Below are positions 11,979 to 25,176 of a DNA stretch of 64,000 bases, piece after piece. The notes under the pieces were generated by a model. That model was not told the origin of the DNA. It saw only the letters and a program-made list of their open reading frames with translations, and searched no databases. Numbering within the stretch: the first letter of the stretch is position 1; every line of letters begins with the position of its first letter. The stretch is taken from assembly GCF_000208745.1 (NCBI RefSeq), contig NC_030850.1, positions 9,031,216-9,095,215 of the forward strand. The letters are read 5' to 3'. The translations under genes were made by a program, and so were the position numbers. This DNA comes from Theobroma cacao. Taxonomy: Eukaryota > Streptophyta > Magnoliopsida > Malvales > Malvaceae.

Positions 11979-12456
11979 GAGAGCAACTAAGAGATCACCG
12001 GGCTTCAAGTTTTAACGGTGAGGGGAAAGGTAGGGACTATTTTACGAGATGAAAAAGCAAAATGCTGATGACAATATGGCATGGGCCCACCACTAAAGAT
12101 GATTGTTTTCAAAAGCGTTGGGAAAATTAATTAATTAGCCAAGTCGCACAAATAATTAAAAACCTTCCCATTATTTTTTTTACAAACATTGCTCTTATGT
12201 TCCCTTTTTTTTATATTAAAGATACAATAAGGGGGAGGTTTGGTATGGTGTAAGTTGGCTACATTTCCTGCAATTTAAATAATTTAGATATGGAAAAGTC
12301 TTCTTCGTTGTAAAGTCATCGCAAAGAGTCGAGGAATGTTATTCCCTTCTTCCACCAAGGGAAAGTAACTTTCCCTGAATGATAAAGTTACAAAATTTTT
12401 TTTTGACAAATTGTCCTCACCTCTAGTGTTGATTTTTTTTAAGGTAAAATATCTTA

Positions 12457-12847
12457 TATTTTTAAGTTTTAATTAAAATTTCAAATGAGTCCATTAATTT
12501 TTTAAGTAGATATGTTATCAAAAAATTAAACACCATTAACAGAAATTATAAATAATTAAAATATTTTTTTCATTAATTTAAAAAATTATTGTTATTTTTT
12601 TTGAAAAAAATAAAAAAAGGACCCAAAAAAGTGTTCTCTTATTTTTTTAAAATTAATAAAAATTATATAATAATAATTTTTAACATTAATAAACGTTAAA
12701 ATTATTATTTCAATATTATCATGTTATCATATTAACGAAAATATTAACAATTGACTAACAGCTGTACTTATATATCTAACAAATATATTTTTTGAAACGA
12801 AATATTTATTTCGAATATTAGTAAGAATTTCTATTAAAACTTAAAAG
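12457..12847. repeat. AT-rich element with roughly 24-bp terminal inverted repeats
   Basis: TTTAAGTTTTAATTAAAATT near 12461 is inverted at 12826-12847 (AATTTCTATTAAAACTTAAA). The 390-bp interior is almost entirely A/T and noncoding. This is consistent with a MITE upstream of the phospholipase pair. Target duplications were not resolved. Confidence 0.35.
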
Positions 12848-12879
12848 CTTCGCTTCTTCTTCCTCTGGCTGCTCGGAAG

Positions 12880-13310
12880 CCTAGTTGCAGAGTCTTATTA
12901 TCAATCTGCAAAGTCGCATTGAAGTTCTTAAAACTTTTTCATAGGCAAACTCATTTCACCCCAGCTTGATGGAAAAGATGTGCAATTGAGAAGTCGAATG
13001 TATAAATTAAATAATGAATGTTGCTGGGTTAGAAAGAAAAAGGAGAGAGAGCAGAGGTTCTTGTTGTAGATTTTGCAGATGCTCGCCTTGAAGTTATGTT
13101 GCAGATGCTCTCAACTGAAGACCTACAATACAGAGGACAGATGCTACACCTCTTGGGCAGAGAGGTAGCTGGAGGAAGCACAGAGACCTTTCAAGAGCCA
13201 AAAAAACATTACGAGCTTTGTGTATGCCTTCAAACATCATTCTTTCTCAAGGCAATGCAACATAAATTGCCTATCTTTCAAAAAAAAATCTTTGGTTTTG
13301 ATTAGGCTTG
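12880..13310. other. GC-richer unexplained segment upstream of MIP3
   Basis: Base composition is more even here than in the flanks. The + strand has a 69-codon ATG frame at 13096-13305 containing LQMLSTEDLQYRGQMLHLL, open upstream for some codons. The 12-nt word TTGCAGATGCTC occurs twice, near 13072 and 13100. I do not recognise a family. It may be a gene relic, an unannotated small exon or non-coding. Confidence 0.2.
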
Positions 13311-13319
13311 AGAAGCCAC

Positions 13320-14040
13320 ATTAAATGAAAAACTTGAATTGAGTTTTAGCTGTAGACCATAAATATGTGTTTTCCAGAATAAATACTTAGTTATTCACCT
13401 ATTTTAATAATTATGTATAATATTTTAGTAATTTTATTTTTTTAATATTTAAATATTGTACTTTTTTATTATTTTAAAAAATAAAGTTAAAAAGAATAAA
13501 ATATGAGTTTATTCAACTTTATATTTCATATATAAAGATAATTTTATAAATTTGTATTACATTTTCAATAAAATATTTTCAAATAAAACATATAATGTAA
13601 TCCTTTCAACATCATAATTCCTGCAATCATCATTTTCACCTGTTGCATCAAATGCTATAAAATTAATTCTCAATAATCATATTTACAGTAATTACATGTC
13701 TAGTAATTTTGTTTTCAACAAAAACATTTTCAATACAATATCAAACGCCACCTAAATGCTATATCGGATAACATCTAAAATGAATTGTAAGAGAAATTAA
13801 TTAAACAAAAATTCAGATTATCCTATTTTTCTTATTATAGATTGAATAAAAATTCAGATGCCAATTGAATTTTTTTTAGTATTTTTATTGTACCGAAGCC
13901 AAATGAGAAATTATCCCACTTTCTATTTTTATAAATAAACATATAAAAAATGGCAAGCAAGCACGAAGGGCTTAAATTACCTGAAAATTTAAGAGGTGGA
14001 CACACAAAGCAAAAGATTTATGAAAGGCTTCAAACTCGTA
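13320..14040. other. AT-rich spacer upstream of MIP3
   Basis: About 700 bases of A/T-rich sequence with no recognisable gene. The 3' end passes into the MIP3 promoter and leader, including a CGCACGTGAC G-box-like word at about 14040-14049. Confidence 0.5.
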
Positions 14041-14445
14041 CGCACGTGACTTGCGAATCGTTTTGAGTTCTGAGTCGTGACTCGCACGAGAAACTCAGCG
14101 GAAAACAGAATTGTGCTTTCTCCTTTTGTGTTGCAAACGAAAAATCCTAACGAAAATTAACAGAGAAAAAGAAGGCAAAGAGTGAGAGCTAAGCAGAGGA
14201 GTATGTAGGAACTAACAAGACAAGCATTGTAGTTAGAACATTCGATTCGGGGTTAGTGATTTCCGTCAAATTCTGTTCCAAAATTCCACCTCTTTGGTTG
14301 GTCGGGATTCAAATTCCACGAAGACCCATTAATTTCAATCAAAATCCCTTGCTTGGATTTCGAAAACGGAGCTTGAATTGTAACCATTTCAGATTCTGAT
14401 TGATCTTACGGATTTTTTTTTTGTTAAAGATCGGTGTGTTGAACC

Positions 14446-17400
14446 ATGGCTTTGATTGATGTGAACAAATCTTGCCTCGATTCCATTAGCCAAGTAAGTT
14501 CATTCTTTAATGGTCTTAATCGTCCTCTTATTACTGAATTGAGCATCTCCAATGATATCGATTGTGTATTGTCAATTCTATTTTGTTTTTTTTATGAACA
14601 GAATTGTTACTTTTTTAACTACCAGTAGCTTGGTTGAAACTTTACAATGGGTATAACTTTCAGACTTAATTATCTACGTTAACCCAAATTGATGGTTCTC
14701 TGTCATGGTTTTTGAATGCAATGTTCACGACTTGGCAACAGAGCGGGAAGTTCTTTTGCTGCTGGATTTTTGTTGGCATTTACCTACCTCATCGATAAAA
14801 TCCATTTGCATACTTTGCTATGCAAATCTTTGATTTTTAATATCAACGAATGATCTGACAATGAATCTTCTCCTCCCCCTATTTTTCTTACGGTGTTAAT
14901 ATCAAATCCTTTTTTAGGTGTAATATTAAAGATGAATATATCTGGTATAACTGGACAATTGATTGTCTTAATGTGTTCTCAATTAAGTTCTGTTGTGATC
15001 ATTCTGTTTTTTCTTGTTTAGATATCACAACATATTGAAGGTGCAATTATTTACTTAGATGCTGGATGCACGGAGAGTTTCCAGCTTATGGGAGCATTTC
15101 CTTTCTTGCTGGATCTTGGAGTACGTTCTGTTTGCAGCTTGGAGAATATGTGTTCCCTTGATGCGGTAAGCTAGCTGTGACATATGAAGCCCAAACTTTT
15201 CTAAGCGCTTCTTGTACAATCTTGTATCTGCTTTGCAAATAAGTTTAGTGGTTTCCTCCCCTATGCCATTACAGAAGAAGGCAGAAAATCTCCTGCATTT
15301 CATTAACAAGTAAAGAATGTTATGATTTTCAATCGGTCAAATATGGTAAAGCAAAGGTTGTTTTAGAGAATCATATATTTCAGGATGTTAAAATGTGGAC
15401 AAGAAATTTGTGCCATGTAAAAGATCTCTAAACATAAATGTACCAGATCATTAGCTTTTGATAAATCGCTAATGTTTCTCTAGATAATATTTCCAGTCAT
15501 TAATTAATACATTTTTATAGATATATTTATGCAAACCCTGATTTTTCTATTGTTTGAGCTGGGCCATGCTGTTCTAAACCTAGGATAAGAGTTAGAAGGT
15601 GGCTGAACGGAACAACATACAGCAGCTAGATTCCTATTCATGATCCACCAAATTGTCAACTCCTGTTTGTTTTGCTAGCAAATGCTTATAAGACTTCCCT
15701 TGTATTATATTCATGTTTATTCTCATTTGCTACATGACTTGTTCTTCTAGGCAGTTGACTGGAATGCAAGTTTTGACCCTGCGAGGAAAATTGTAATTAT
15801 GGCATCTCGTTTGTTAAGCGATGCTCACCGTTATGTTTTACGCTGTCTGAGCACGCATCGAGGGGTTCATTGTTGTTCAATATTTACATCTATCTCTGAG
15901 GTAGTTCATTCCTTTTGTGCATTACTTTTCAACTACTAGGTGTTATCTAATTGATGCTTGTAGTCTCTTCTGTTTTCATCTTCTGCAAACATGCGATTGA
16001 TGGAATACTGTGCCATGCTTTTTATGTATTTTAGATTCTTCAGTTTGCTTTTACTTCAGACACAATGGTTTTCTCTTCATCTCTTCTGTTCATTGCTGTA
16101 GAATCTTACTGAACATCCCTATTGTAGGTAGCTCATTCAGTATATCCTGACTCACCTCTTGGACCTGATGCATACCATGAGTATGAAACCTTGCTTCTCC
16201 AAGATTATGAGGAGCTTGTTAAGAAATGTGAGACCAAGTCTGGACAGCCAGTTGATAGTAATACACAGGAGAATTTGACCTTTGAAGACGAAGGATGGTC
16301 TCAATTCACCTCCACTGAAGAAGAGTTTCCTTCCCATGAGGCTAGTCCCACTGGAAAAAATATATATAAGGATAATCCAAGAGGGAAAAGAGTAGATTTG
16401 GGGCGGAGATTGATTGTTTCTGTCCATCACTTCCCCATGATATTATGTCCCTTTTCACCTAGAGTATTTGTCTTACCTTCTGAGGGATCAGTTGCCGAAG
16501 CATGCTTATCAGCTGAACACGAGGATTCTCTTAGTGCTGGGTTGCCTTCCTTGAGTACCGGATTGCCTTCTGATGGTGATGAGGTTCCTCCAGCTGCAAC
16601 CCTTACTGCACATTTTCTGTATCATTTGGCTGCCAAGGTAAGTTCTCTGTAAGCTTAAACCCTTTTCTGTTATATGCTGTATCTTTTTTTCCTCATCTTT
16701 TTGACCTGCATCTGGTTTTCTTAAGATGCTTTTGTATTTTCTAAATCATATTTTAGTGTTGAAAATGCTCAAAGTACGGATATCTGTGAAAGCTGTATGG
16801 TGAAACCCATGTGTTCATATTATTTTTATTTCCTAGGGCAAATTGATAATTATTTGGTGTGAAACAGATGAAACATTTAAGAACTACTAATTTCTCAGCA
16901 TTGATTCTGTTGCTCATGTGTGCTCTTGACAATACTGCTTTGTACTGTTTAACACCAAAGGTTAATATTGATTGATTCGAAACAAGAAAGAAAGTAGAGA
17001 AAGCTTTTTTACCATACGTATAGTTTCTTCTTCTTCTTCTTTTATCTCCTGCAATTTGTTATGTTACACTGCTGCTTGCCATGCCTCTTTATAGGACCAT
17101 GACCATGATGTCTTTTGAAAAACATGTAGATGGACTTGAAAATGGAAATATTTTCCCTTGGTGATTTGTCAAAAACTGTTGGGAAGATTTTGACAGACAT
17201 GTCAAGTCTTTATGATGTAGGACGCCGAAAACGTACGGTAGGATTATTACTTATTGATCGCACCCTCGATCTTCTTACTCCATGCTGTCATGGGGATTCA
17301 CTTGTAGATCGTATGTTTTCATCTTTGCCTCGTAAGGAAAGAACATCGTCCTCTGCAAGTATCAAAGGCTCACAAGCCCAACTTAAACTTGGTCCTTCTA

Positions 17401-19206
17401 GCCTAGAACGTGCCCCCCTTGAGGTACAGATACCAATTGGGAAAATTATAACCGAAGAAGATTCTAATATAGATGATTCTCGGCTTTCAGATTGCATTGA
17501 AGCTTTTCTGTGTGGGTGGGATTCCTATAACTCTGCTTCTCAAATGGTAGATTTGATTAATTTCAGCGAGAAAACTAGTAATGAAAAGTTGTGTCCTGCT
17601 GAGCTACTAAAGGGATCCTTGGTCTCCACTGAAAACTTCCGTGGAACACCATATCTGGAAGCCATACTGGATAGGACAACAAAAGATGGGGCTATCCTGG
17701 TGAAGAAGTGGCTTCAGGAAACTCTACGTCAGGAAAATATCACTATTAACGTGAGAACTCGCCCTGGTTTTGCTTCAAAATCAGAGTTACAACCCATGAT
17801 TAAAGCATTGGCTAAAAGCCAGTCATCTTTAATAAGGAACAGAGGAATTATTCAGTTAGCAACAGCTGCATTATATGCCCTTGACGAATCATGTAGTGCC
17901 AGATGGGATGCATTTATCAGTGCAGAGAAAATATTGAGTGTTAATGCTGGCGATACAAGCCAGAGTCTTGTTGCTCAAATAGGTGATCTTATCAATAAAA
18001 GTGCTTTTGCTGGATCAGATGGCAAGAAGAGTGGAAAAATGGAACTCTCACAAGGGCTACTTTCTTTTCAAGATGCTTTACTCCTCACAATTACTGGTTA
18101 TATATTGGCTGGCGAAAATTTCCCAACTTCTGGATCTGGAGGCCCTTTTTCTTGGCAAGAGGAGCATTTTCTTAAAGAGGCTATTGTTGATGCAATTCTT
18201 GAAAACCCATCTGTGGCTAGATTGAAGTTTCTTCATGGTATAACACAAGAACTTGAGGCCAATTTAAATAAAACTAAAGCAGATAAAACCAAAGAGACAT
18301 CAACTGATCAATTAGACATTGATGATTTTGATGATGATCAGTGGGGTAAATGGGGAGATGAAGATGAAGATAATGATAGTAAAGAGCAAGCATATGATGA
18401 CATGCAGCTTAAGTTGGAGTTGCGCGATAGAGTGGACAACCTTTTCAAGCATCTTCACAAGTTATCTAGTTTAAAGAGCAAAAATGTGCCTTTGAGGGAA
18501 GGGCCATTGGCTTTTGAAAGCAATTTGAGTAGCAATCCTTACACAAATAAAGGATTGCTTTATAAGCTTCTAACAAAGATTTTGGGCAAGTATGATGTTC
18601 CAGGGTTGGAGTACCATTCCTCTACAGTAGGGCGGCTGTTTAAAAGTGGGTTTGGAAGATTTGGCCTTGGACAGGTGACTTTAATTTCCACAAATCTTTC
18701 AACTTTCCCACGTTGTAATTTTATAGTAGTTCTGACGTCTTTGACATTGCTTTCGAAAATACTACAGGCAAAACCAAGTCTTGCTGACCAAAATGCCATT
18801 CTGGTATTTGTTGTCGGAGGCATCAATGGTGTTGAGGTCTGAATTTCTTTGATATTTTAGCTTTGCCTTTTCTTTTGCCTTCTTCTTCCTTAAGAATTCT
18901 TTCCATTGCTTAAACTTTTAAAGGCTTCTGAATGTGGTTTTCTGGGTAAAAATCAGTATTCCCATGTTTGTACATCTTGCCTGGCAGGAACAGGATGATT
19001 CTCTGCATTTTTTCATTTTTTTTTTCTCCCCGACTCAGATAAAATTGACACCTTCTTATGTTGTGTATTGGTGCAAGGCACGGGAAGCACAAGAGGCATT
19101 ATCAGAAAGTGGAAGACCTGATATTGAATTAATTCTTGGGGGAACTACACTTCTAACTCCTGATGACATGCTTGATTTGCTATTGGGGCAGTCTAGCTAC
19201 ATTTGA
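14446..19206 (+). CDS. MIP3: Sec1/Munc18-family tethering-complex protein MIP3 (SCFD2-like), 7 exons
   Basis: Coding exons 14446-14493, 15022-15165, 15751-15900, 16128-16637, 17130-18674, 18768-18836 and 19039-19206 join in phase to 877 residues. The protein resembles Arabidopsis MAG2-INTERACTING PROTEIN 3 (At2g42700), a Sec1-family subunit of the Dsl1/NRZ-like MAG2 complex that tethers Golgi-derived vesicles at the ER and supports storage-protein export. Family landmarks are the N-terminal GAIIYLDAGCTESFQL, the VGLLLIDRTLDLLTPCCHG segment in exon 5 (DR...LTP of Sec1 proteins), and the C-terminal ELILGGTTLLTPDDMLDLL. An acidic Asp/Glu stretch lies near residues 675-702 (DDFDDDQWGKWGDEDED). 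There is no signal peptide or membrane segment, in keeping with a peripheral cytosolic protein. The first exon encodes only 16 residues. Confidence 0.92.
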
Positions 19207-20130
19207 CTTGTCGCTGACATTCTATTCCCTTCCCAACCGCAAAGAAAGAAGACATGGTTAAATCTTAAAAACTAGAGTTGAATGATGTTAGATAATGTAT
19301 CATGTTGCACAGTTGATTCTGATTTTTTGATTCACCCATAATCAATGATAATACTGACCCTCCACATATTTGGAAAAATAGAATAGACTTTCAAGTACTG
19401 CACATATATGTTCATGTTGACAGACAGCACCATTTTAATTATTTTAATGCAATTATTTAATGGTAAGGGCATTAAAATGAAACAGTTGAAAGGTTCGGTT
19501 AGGGATTAAAATGAAGGTTTGTTAAAAGGTTGAGGACTTACTTTGCATTTTAATCTAAAACTGGCATTTCTATTCTCATTTTTTTAAAAAAAATAGGCAT
19601 TTCCAGTGTATGCATTTTCAGTTATCTTGATAGAATTATCTAATGAAAAGATTTTATCAGAACAATTTAATGGAATTAGAGATCCAAATGCAATAATTAA
19701 AAAGTTAGGGGCTGAGAGTTTTATTTTAAGAAAATTAGTGGCATTTGGTGCATTCTACTCGATTTGGAAAATTATAAAGAAAAGAAAAAGGTCTTACAAT
19801 TATTATTATAGTTCCATGAAAGTTTCATTTGGCTTAGCCAATCACATTTTCATACAATTTAAAATAATATTACTTGTTCGAATACTTTTTCTTTCACATC
19901 ATATTAGATAAATTTAAATGTGAGATTTATAGTCAATCTATTTATAAATAGATTTTAAAATTAAATAAATAAATAATTATCACATTAAGTAAGACAAAAA
20001 ATTGTAATAAAAAGTTGAGATGAATAATATTTTTGTATATATTATCATGTTTAAAAAATTACCAAATTTCCTAAAAAAAGTTGCACTACAAATTTTTTGG
20101 ATTTGATAATAAATAATTTCCATTGAGTTA
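19207..20130. other. MIP3 3' region and spacer, no further gene seen
   Basis: Downstream of the MIP3 stop the sequence becomes AT-rich. A 101-codon frame at 19606-19911 begins within A/T-rich DNA and has no family resemblance. The last 150 bases lead into the promoter of the uL1m gene. Confidence 0.5.
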
Positions 20131-20304
20131 TGTATTCACAAGTTACTGCAGGCAAGGAAAGAGAAAAAAGAAAAAATATTTTCTATCAAGTCAAAGGGCT
20201 AATTGGAAATTGTAAGCGGCTATTGCCATTGGCCTAAACCCCCAAAGCCCTCCTGCCCTTTTCTGGTTCCTCTCGCACTCTCACTTGCAGTTGAATACAC
20301 AAAA

Positions 20305-23300
20305 ATGGCAGGCGTGAAGCTCCTCCTGTCTCAAGCTCGCCGCCTCTCCCTCGCCCAATACTCCTCTTCTCCATTCCGCACTCTGCAAAGATCCCTCTCT
20401 TCCTCTTCTTCCTCAAATCCTCCCCATCCCCATGCAGACTCAGAATCCTCTTTCAACAAACACTCCCAAGCAGTCCCCATTCAGCCTGTCTCCTACGCCC
20501 CCAAACCCAAAGACCCCACGCCCCCTCACCCACAGCAACACGAACAACAACAAACACAACCAGACCAAACCCCTCAACGGCAACCCCCACCCCCAAGGCC
20601 AACCCCTGAAGGGCCTCGACCCATCTGGAGCCGGGACGATCTCCGCTATGTCAAAGATGTACCAAACATTTCACCCGTGTCGTATCCTGCACGCGTGGCG
20701 CCACTCCCCGAGGATCGCCTCGGGGTGTCTGAAGAAGATGGGGAGGTGAAGAAAGAAGAGAGCGAGGAGGCGGAGCGAGAGAGTAGAAGAATGGAGGCGG
20801 AGAGTCGAATGAGGAGGAGACCTATCAGGATTGCGGCTGAGGAGGAGAAAGTTGTGATTCCCTTTCCTATGTTGATTAAGCCTGAGAAGAAGAACGAGAA
20901 GCGGCCCGTTCTTGAATTGATGGACGCCATTAGGGAAGTCAAGGTCAGTGTAAATACTTCTTCTTTTTTGAAACAATTTAACTTTTTCTGCATAGGAATT
21001 TGACAATTACTTGATTTCGAGATTCAATGAATTTTGCTACTTTACTAGTCTGCAAGCTCTTCTTTCAATTTCTTGTAACAAATACTCTTGTCTTTTTATT
21101 TTTGGAAGATTTAGAACTGCTGTGCACTCACTGTCCTTGTATAATTATTTGATTTTAAATTTGCTTCACTGCTGAGTTATATCTTGTTTTATATGCTGGC
21201 ATTGCTAATTACTGCATACTATTTCTAGTAAATTGTTCAGGCTAATGCCAAGGCGAAGTTTGACGAGACTATTGAAGCACATGTACGGTTGGGTATTGAC
21301 CAAAAGCGATCTGAGTTGGTATGCACCAATTCTTCTGCTTTTTTTCTTTTTTCTAAAAGTTTAATCTTGTAAATCTGTCTTAATTAAGATGAATCTTGTG
21401 GAAATGCTTTTGAAATGTTTTGTTATGGTTTTGCTTATATGAATGATTCATGTTTTACAGTTTATATTTCTGTGAAATGTGCTTTTAAAAAAAAATCTGC
21501 CAAATGAGAGACACCCACTTATTCTCGATCAAGTATTTCTTGGTTCTTGGTACTTATTTTCTGTTAAGGGGTTTATATGAGCTCTAAGAGATCTCGTAGT
21601 CAGTGGTATACACATCTTAGCAATTTAGGTCTATTTAGAGGGCAACAGACCGATCTCTTTCTCATTATTTCTTCCCTATTTGTTTTTTATTATTTTCTTA
21701 AACCATAAATATAGTTGATAATGTCCATTTCATCATCCCAGAAATGTATATTATAGTTTCTTTAGATTAAGAAAAGTGGGTAGAAGAGAATTGGAGTTCA
21801 GAGAAATGAAATATTTTCCTTTGGGGGATGGCTTTTTGAGGACAGAAGTAAAGATGACAATTCTGAGTGACAGAGAAGAGAATGAACCAATTTCTTGCTT
21901 GCACTAAAGACTAGAGACAGAAATGAGGAGAACAGATATTATGAGTGACAATCTGCTATCAATGCATTTTTAACCCTTTGAAAATAGAGAGATTAGTAGA
22001 GAATCAGCAATAGCAATTTTTGTTTTGTCATTAACTTTACTAATATGCCCTCCAAAATCATGTACGAAAGGTTTATAGAGAACAGGCATATGTAATTTTA
22101 CTCTTTTTTCTCTCCTCGCCACTTTTTCGAAACCCAAATTAGTGAAATTTCCGTTCAAATTACTTATCATCTTCTCTCTTACTAGTTTTTCAATCTTAAA
22201 TACCTATACATGATGTCAACGTTTTAAAAAGTAAAGCTCAAACTTGTCTGAAGATGATGCCAGCTAGCTTAATTGATAAGTTACTTTGATGATTGAACCA
22301 AACGCTTGGGATCAAATCCCTGGTTCTCCAAAGATTGATAGCGGGCCAGGGTGGGGTGTGGGAAGGGAGTTATGGGAGGGGGAAGTTGCAGCTTGCCCTG
22401 CTCTGTGGCTGATGTTTATTACCACATTCTTTTAAAGCAATTGCAATTTTGGTTTCTATATGTCTTTATAAGAGGTTTTTGTGTTTACACTTATTGCTTT
22501 TTCAATTGAAATGCAGATTGTCCGCGGTACAATGGCACTGCCTCATGGTTCTAAGAAGGTAATTTAGACTTTGGCCAGACCATTGGAATAAGTTATGGTA
22601 GCCTGTTTTCTAGTCTGTTGACATCATTATTATTTGAATTTTCAGGAAGTTAGGGTGGCTTTCTTTGCTGAAGGAGCAGATGCCGATGAAGCTAGGGCTG
22701 CTGGAGCTGATATTGTTGGTGGTACTGAACTTATCGAAGAAATTGCAAGTACTAGACCCCGTCTCATTAAAACTTTTTGCCCTAGATCTACTTAATTCCA
22801 GTGCTGCCTTGTCTAAATTAATTAATGTTAGTTCACGCCTGTCAGAGTTTAATGTCCCTCTAGGTTTAGCCTCAAATTTGCTTTCTCATTTCCTTTCTTT
22901 TCTTTAACTTGTACAGAAGCAAGATGAGTCTTACTTCTCTGGACCTATCTTTTAACTAATCTATGATTGGCTCTGAACCTGAGCTTGTATCCATGCAGGC
23001 ACTGGCAAGATTGATTTTGACCGATGTTACTCAACCCATAAATTCATGACCCGTCTTTATAAGGTTCTTGATTTCAGATGGTCTTGTAAATAGTGTCACT
23101 AGTTATATATTGCCATTTGGTTGAAGGCTATGTATTTTTACATCTTGCAGATATCAAAGATTCTGAATCAGCATGGTCTGATGCCAAACCCTAAAGTAAG
23201 TTTATCATCTAATATTTATTTTTACAATGCATAGACCAATATTTGACTTGTAGTGCCTCATAACTAAATTCTTGTATAGCAAGGTACTGTAACCAAAGAT

Positions 23301-24848
23301 GTTACGAAGGCAATAAAAGAAGCAAAACAGGGTCAACTAAAATTCAGAATGGACAAAACATCAATTGTGCATGTGGGGGTTGGAAAGGTGACATATCTTA
23401 CTTAAAAACATAATCTCTCAGTTTAAGGATATGTGTGCTGAAAGCTAGGTCATGGAACTTTGTACTTGTTGTATAGGTGAGCTTGTCAGAGGAGTTTTTG
23501 CGTGACAATGTTGGTGCATTTATGAATGCTCTTTTGCAAGCAAAGCCAGCAGGCCTAAAGAAGAGTAAGAGAGCCACACATTATATTATTATATGTTTGC
23601 TGATTTTTTCACTCGTAGGCTTGTCACTGTATTTTGCCTGGAAATATGTTCCTTTTATAGTGTAACATTATTGTGCAGTCGCCATTTTCAGACAGATTCT
23701 CTGGTTATAAATAATTTTTCCCTAATTCTTTGCAGCTTCCAAGTACGCTGGGTATGTGAACTCCTTCCATATTTGCAGCACGGTAAGTCCATCATCTTTT
23801 AATGTTACTTTGGAGCAGCTGTTAATTGATTGCTTTTTGAATCGGGTCAATTTTTATAAAGTAGGAAAACTACTAATATTCCACCTGTTACGCGTGTGAA
23901 TCTTGTCAAGTTTGCCCAAAATTCAGAAATATTTGTACTCTAGGAAACATAGCTAACATAATAGTTGTTTGCAATTTTTCAAGTGCATGTTTGAATGTTT
24001 TGGTCCAACCTTTTTCTAATGTTGACTATAAAGGCTCTATGTTGAAAAGGAAAACATAGAATTTTAACACATAGGTTTTAGCTGATGTATACTGTTACTA
24101 TGGCATACTGCATATAATTAGACTGTATAAAGTTGCAAGCGCAAAATGTTTATAATACCAAAATTCTTTGTCCATTGAGTGGATGAGAACTTTAAGATCA
24201 GGCCACTCATGCACAAGTTTTCTTTCTCTGCTTTCCAAAGTGATCTAACAAGCAAATAGTTGCACTTAATGTCAGAATCCAGGCAGTTGACTCTTGATGT
24301 TGCTTATGTCGGTGGTAATGGCCTATATTCTCTTAAATTTGTCTAGATGCTAATTTGTTAATTAAATTGGCAACTATTAAATGCAGCTTGAGCTTGGTAT
24401 TGGGGTAAACACCGGAGAGATGACTAATAAAACGTGATGCTGATTCCTTTTTTAATTGTTATTTTCTCCTTGTTGGCCTTTTTGTTTGCTTGGAGCCTCA
24501 ACGTGTTAAGCATTGCCACAAGGGGTGGTTTTTCTTGTGTTTCTATGGATGTGACTATATGTATACTGGAAGGCAATAGTATCCCATCATGTAAAGCAGT
24601 CTTTAGAGAGAATCTTTCACTTTTGATGATGTGAATGAGATGCACATACCATCATCTGAATTCTAAACCATGCATTATAATATACTAATGCTATATGGAT
24701 CTGCCCCTTTATTTCCCAACTTTATCTTCGCCTTTTAACTATTCCATTTCAAATTTCAATTGTACAGATGGGTCCAGGTTTTCGTGTTTCCATACAGTCG
24801 TTGTCCAGAGCAGCAGATCACTATAACAAAGCGTATCTTAATGCCTAA
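20305..24848 (+). CDS. Mitochondrial large-subunit ribosomal protein uL1m, 10 exons
   Basis: Coding exons 20305-20943, 21241-21318, 22517-22558, 22646-22748, 22999-23063, 23151-23195, 23280-23387, 23477-23564, 23736-23782 and 24768-24848 join to 431 residues. The first ~30 residues ([18 protein letters not shown]...) are rich in Arg, Ser and Leu without acids, a typical mitochondrial presequence. A Pro/Gln-rich, likely disordered segment follows (about 55-130). The C-terminal half is the L1 fold, with [51 protein letters not shown] and [11 protein letters not shown]; uL1 binds 23S-type rRNA at the L1 stalk. It resembles Arabidopsis At2g42710. The ATG at 20305 is preferred; the frame opens further upstream only with TTG. 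The C-terminus shows a tandem duplication described separately. Confidence 0.93.
22250..22430 (+). mobile_element. SINE-like tRNA-derived element in uL1m intron 2
   Basis: TAGCTTAATTGA at 22265-22276 resembles the RNA polymerase III box A, and GGATCAAATCC at 22309-22319 resembles box B (GGTTCGAATCC) at a tRNA-like spacing. A G-rich body (GGGTGTGGGAAGGGAG) follows, unlike the AT-rich intron around it. This arrangement is typical of plant SINEs. Ends and target duplications could not be placed exactly. Confidence 0.45.
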
Positions 24849-24905
24849 GCGAGTCATTTGTCCAAAGTAGCAGATCACTACAGGGAAGTGTATTTTAATG
24901 CCCCT
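24798..24905 (+). repeat. 57-bp tandem duplication across the uL1m stop codon
   Basis: The word TTGTCCA followed by a (G/A)AG-AGCAGATCACTA-like stretch starts at 24801 and again at 24858. The two units are about 80 percent identical through AATGCC. The offset is 57 nt, which is 19 codons. The first unit ends with the TAA used here; the second lies in the 3' untranslated region and stays open in the same frame for more than 100 codons. Confidence 0.8.
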
Positions 24906-25176
24906 TTGCAATTAAAGTCATTCATCGAAAAGCTTTCACGCCTCCTCGAGGTTAAAAAGGGTGTGCATCTAACACCAAGATGTTGGTATAGGATGATGAA
25001 TGGTCAGAATCTGGCTAGAATGTTTTTTTCTTATTTAAATATGCTGCTAGTAAAATCAGCTTTAGATCTTCCCCTAACGGTGTATCCCAAGTTCAGTGCT
25101 TTTTTTTTATTATTATTATTTTCTTTTCTTGAACATGCATTCAGCGGGCGGAAAACGATAACGCTCAGTATTTCAT

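Noticed and set aside
11979..12008. N-terminal extension of the second phospholipase frame
   Set aside because: It also depends on a TTG start, and the ATG at 11978 aligns with the start of the other copy.
20203..20304. Upstream extension of uL1m
   Set aside because: TTG start; the ATG at 20305 gives a good mitochondrial presequence.
24434..24634. Hydrophobic 66-codon frame between uL1m exons
   Set aside because: It lies within intron 9 of uL1m; the hydrophobicity follows from T-rich intron sequence.
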